13,027 nt of DNA from Actinomycetota bacterium. GTDB lineage: Bacteria > Actinomycetota > Actinomycetes > UBA12327. The stretch spans positions 1-13,027 of the forward strand of contig DPWC01000106.1 of assembly GCA_003529305.1 (NCBI GenBank). The letters are read 5' to 3'. Of the stretch, positions 12,971 to 13,027 are shown piece by piece. Under the pieces are notes generated by a model that searched no databases, was not told where the DNA came from, and saw only the letters and a program-made list of their open reading frames with translations. The translations under genes were made by a program, and so were the position numbers. The first letter of the stretch is position 1. Each line of letters opens with the position of its first letter.

Positions 12971-13027
12971 GTGATTGAGGAATCGACTCTTGTGCGGTCG
13001 CTGTGGGACGCCGTTGAGGTTCCGGGA
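12971..13027 (+). CDS. Start of an unknown gene, cut by the window end
   Basis: GTG at 12971 opens a frame of 19 codons (VIEESTLVRSLWDAVEV..) that reaches the window end without a stop. GAGGA lies 5 bases upstream, a good site. It is on the same strand as copy B2 and 45 bp behind it, so it may belong to the same transcript. Too little is present to name a family. Confidence 0.55.
   Translation, partial: MIEESTLVRSLWDAVEVPG

Noticed and set aside
1..13027. tRNA, rRNA, CRISPR arrays, insertion sequences or prophage genes
   Set aside because: I saw no cloverleaf or tRNA 3' pattern, no regularly spaced repeats, and no transposase or integrase motifs on either strand.

Overview
The window is GC-rich and densely coded. 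Starts are ATG or GTG with AGGAG-type ribosome binding sites, and several junctions are GTGA or TGATG overlaps. Together with the protein types this points to a high-GC Gram-positive (Actinobacteria) chromosome. I see no RNA gene, CRISPR array, transposase or phage gene.

Layout. Positions 1-621 hold the C-terminal part of an aldehyde dehydrogenase (+). Positions 651-1570 (-) are a two-gene unit, an isochorismatase-fold amidohydrolase followed by a small Dabb protein. This unit is divergent from an HMG-CoA lyase-type enzyme (1673-2587, +). A perfect 12-bp hairpin and a 20-bp tandem duplication separate that lyase from a minus-strand block: acyl-CoA dehydrogenase-like flavoprotein (4896-6179), Rieske oxygenase (3514-4731) and an RCC reductase-like protein (2653-3483). 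Divergent from this block is a SnoaL-like protein (6367-6822, +), which ends at a 27-bp bidirectional terminator hairpin (6890-6957). On the other side of that hairpin lies a second minus-strand unit: an RCC reductase homologue (7712-8524) followed by an unrecognised 226-aa protein (6972-7652). Divergent from this is a plus-strand run: another RCC reductase-like protein (8732-9490), a 14-helix MFS exporter (9490-11166), a TauE/SafE-type permease (11163-11945), another RCC reductase homologue (12095-12925) and the first 19 codons of a further gene (12971-13027, cut by the window).

The main point is the combination. Four genes (two of subtype A, two of subtype B) look like the red chlorophyll catabolite reductase (RCCR) branch of the ferredoxin-dependent bilin reductase superfamily. 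The Rieske oxygenase resembles pheophorbide a oxygenase (PaO) in the order and spacing of its Rieske and iron-binding motifs. In plants, PaO opens the chlorophyll-derived macrocycle and RCCR reduces the product, both using reduced ferredoxin. Here a PaO-like gene is followed by an RCCR-like gene, with three more RCCR-like genes, an atypical flavoprotein and two transporters nearby. I infer a bacterial locus for oxidation, reduction and export of a tetrapyrrole or another conjugated, light-absorbing molecule. The substrate is not shown by the sequence. The aldehyde dehydrogenase, amidohydrolase and lyase at the left end look like general catabolism and may be neighbours rather than parts of the same pathway.

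The homology calls come from reading motifs and from remembered family sequences, not from a search. I am fairly confident of subtype B as RCCR-like, and less so of subtype A and of the PaO likeness.
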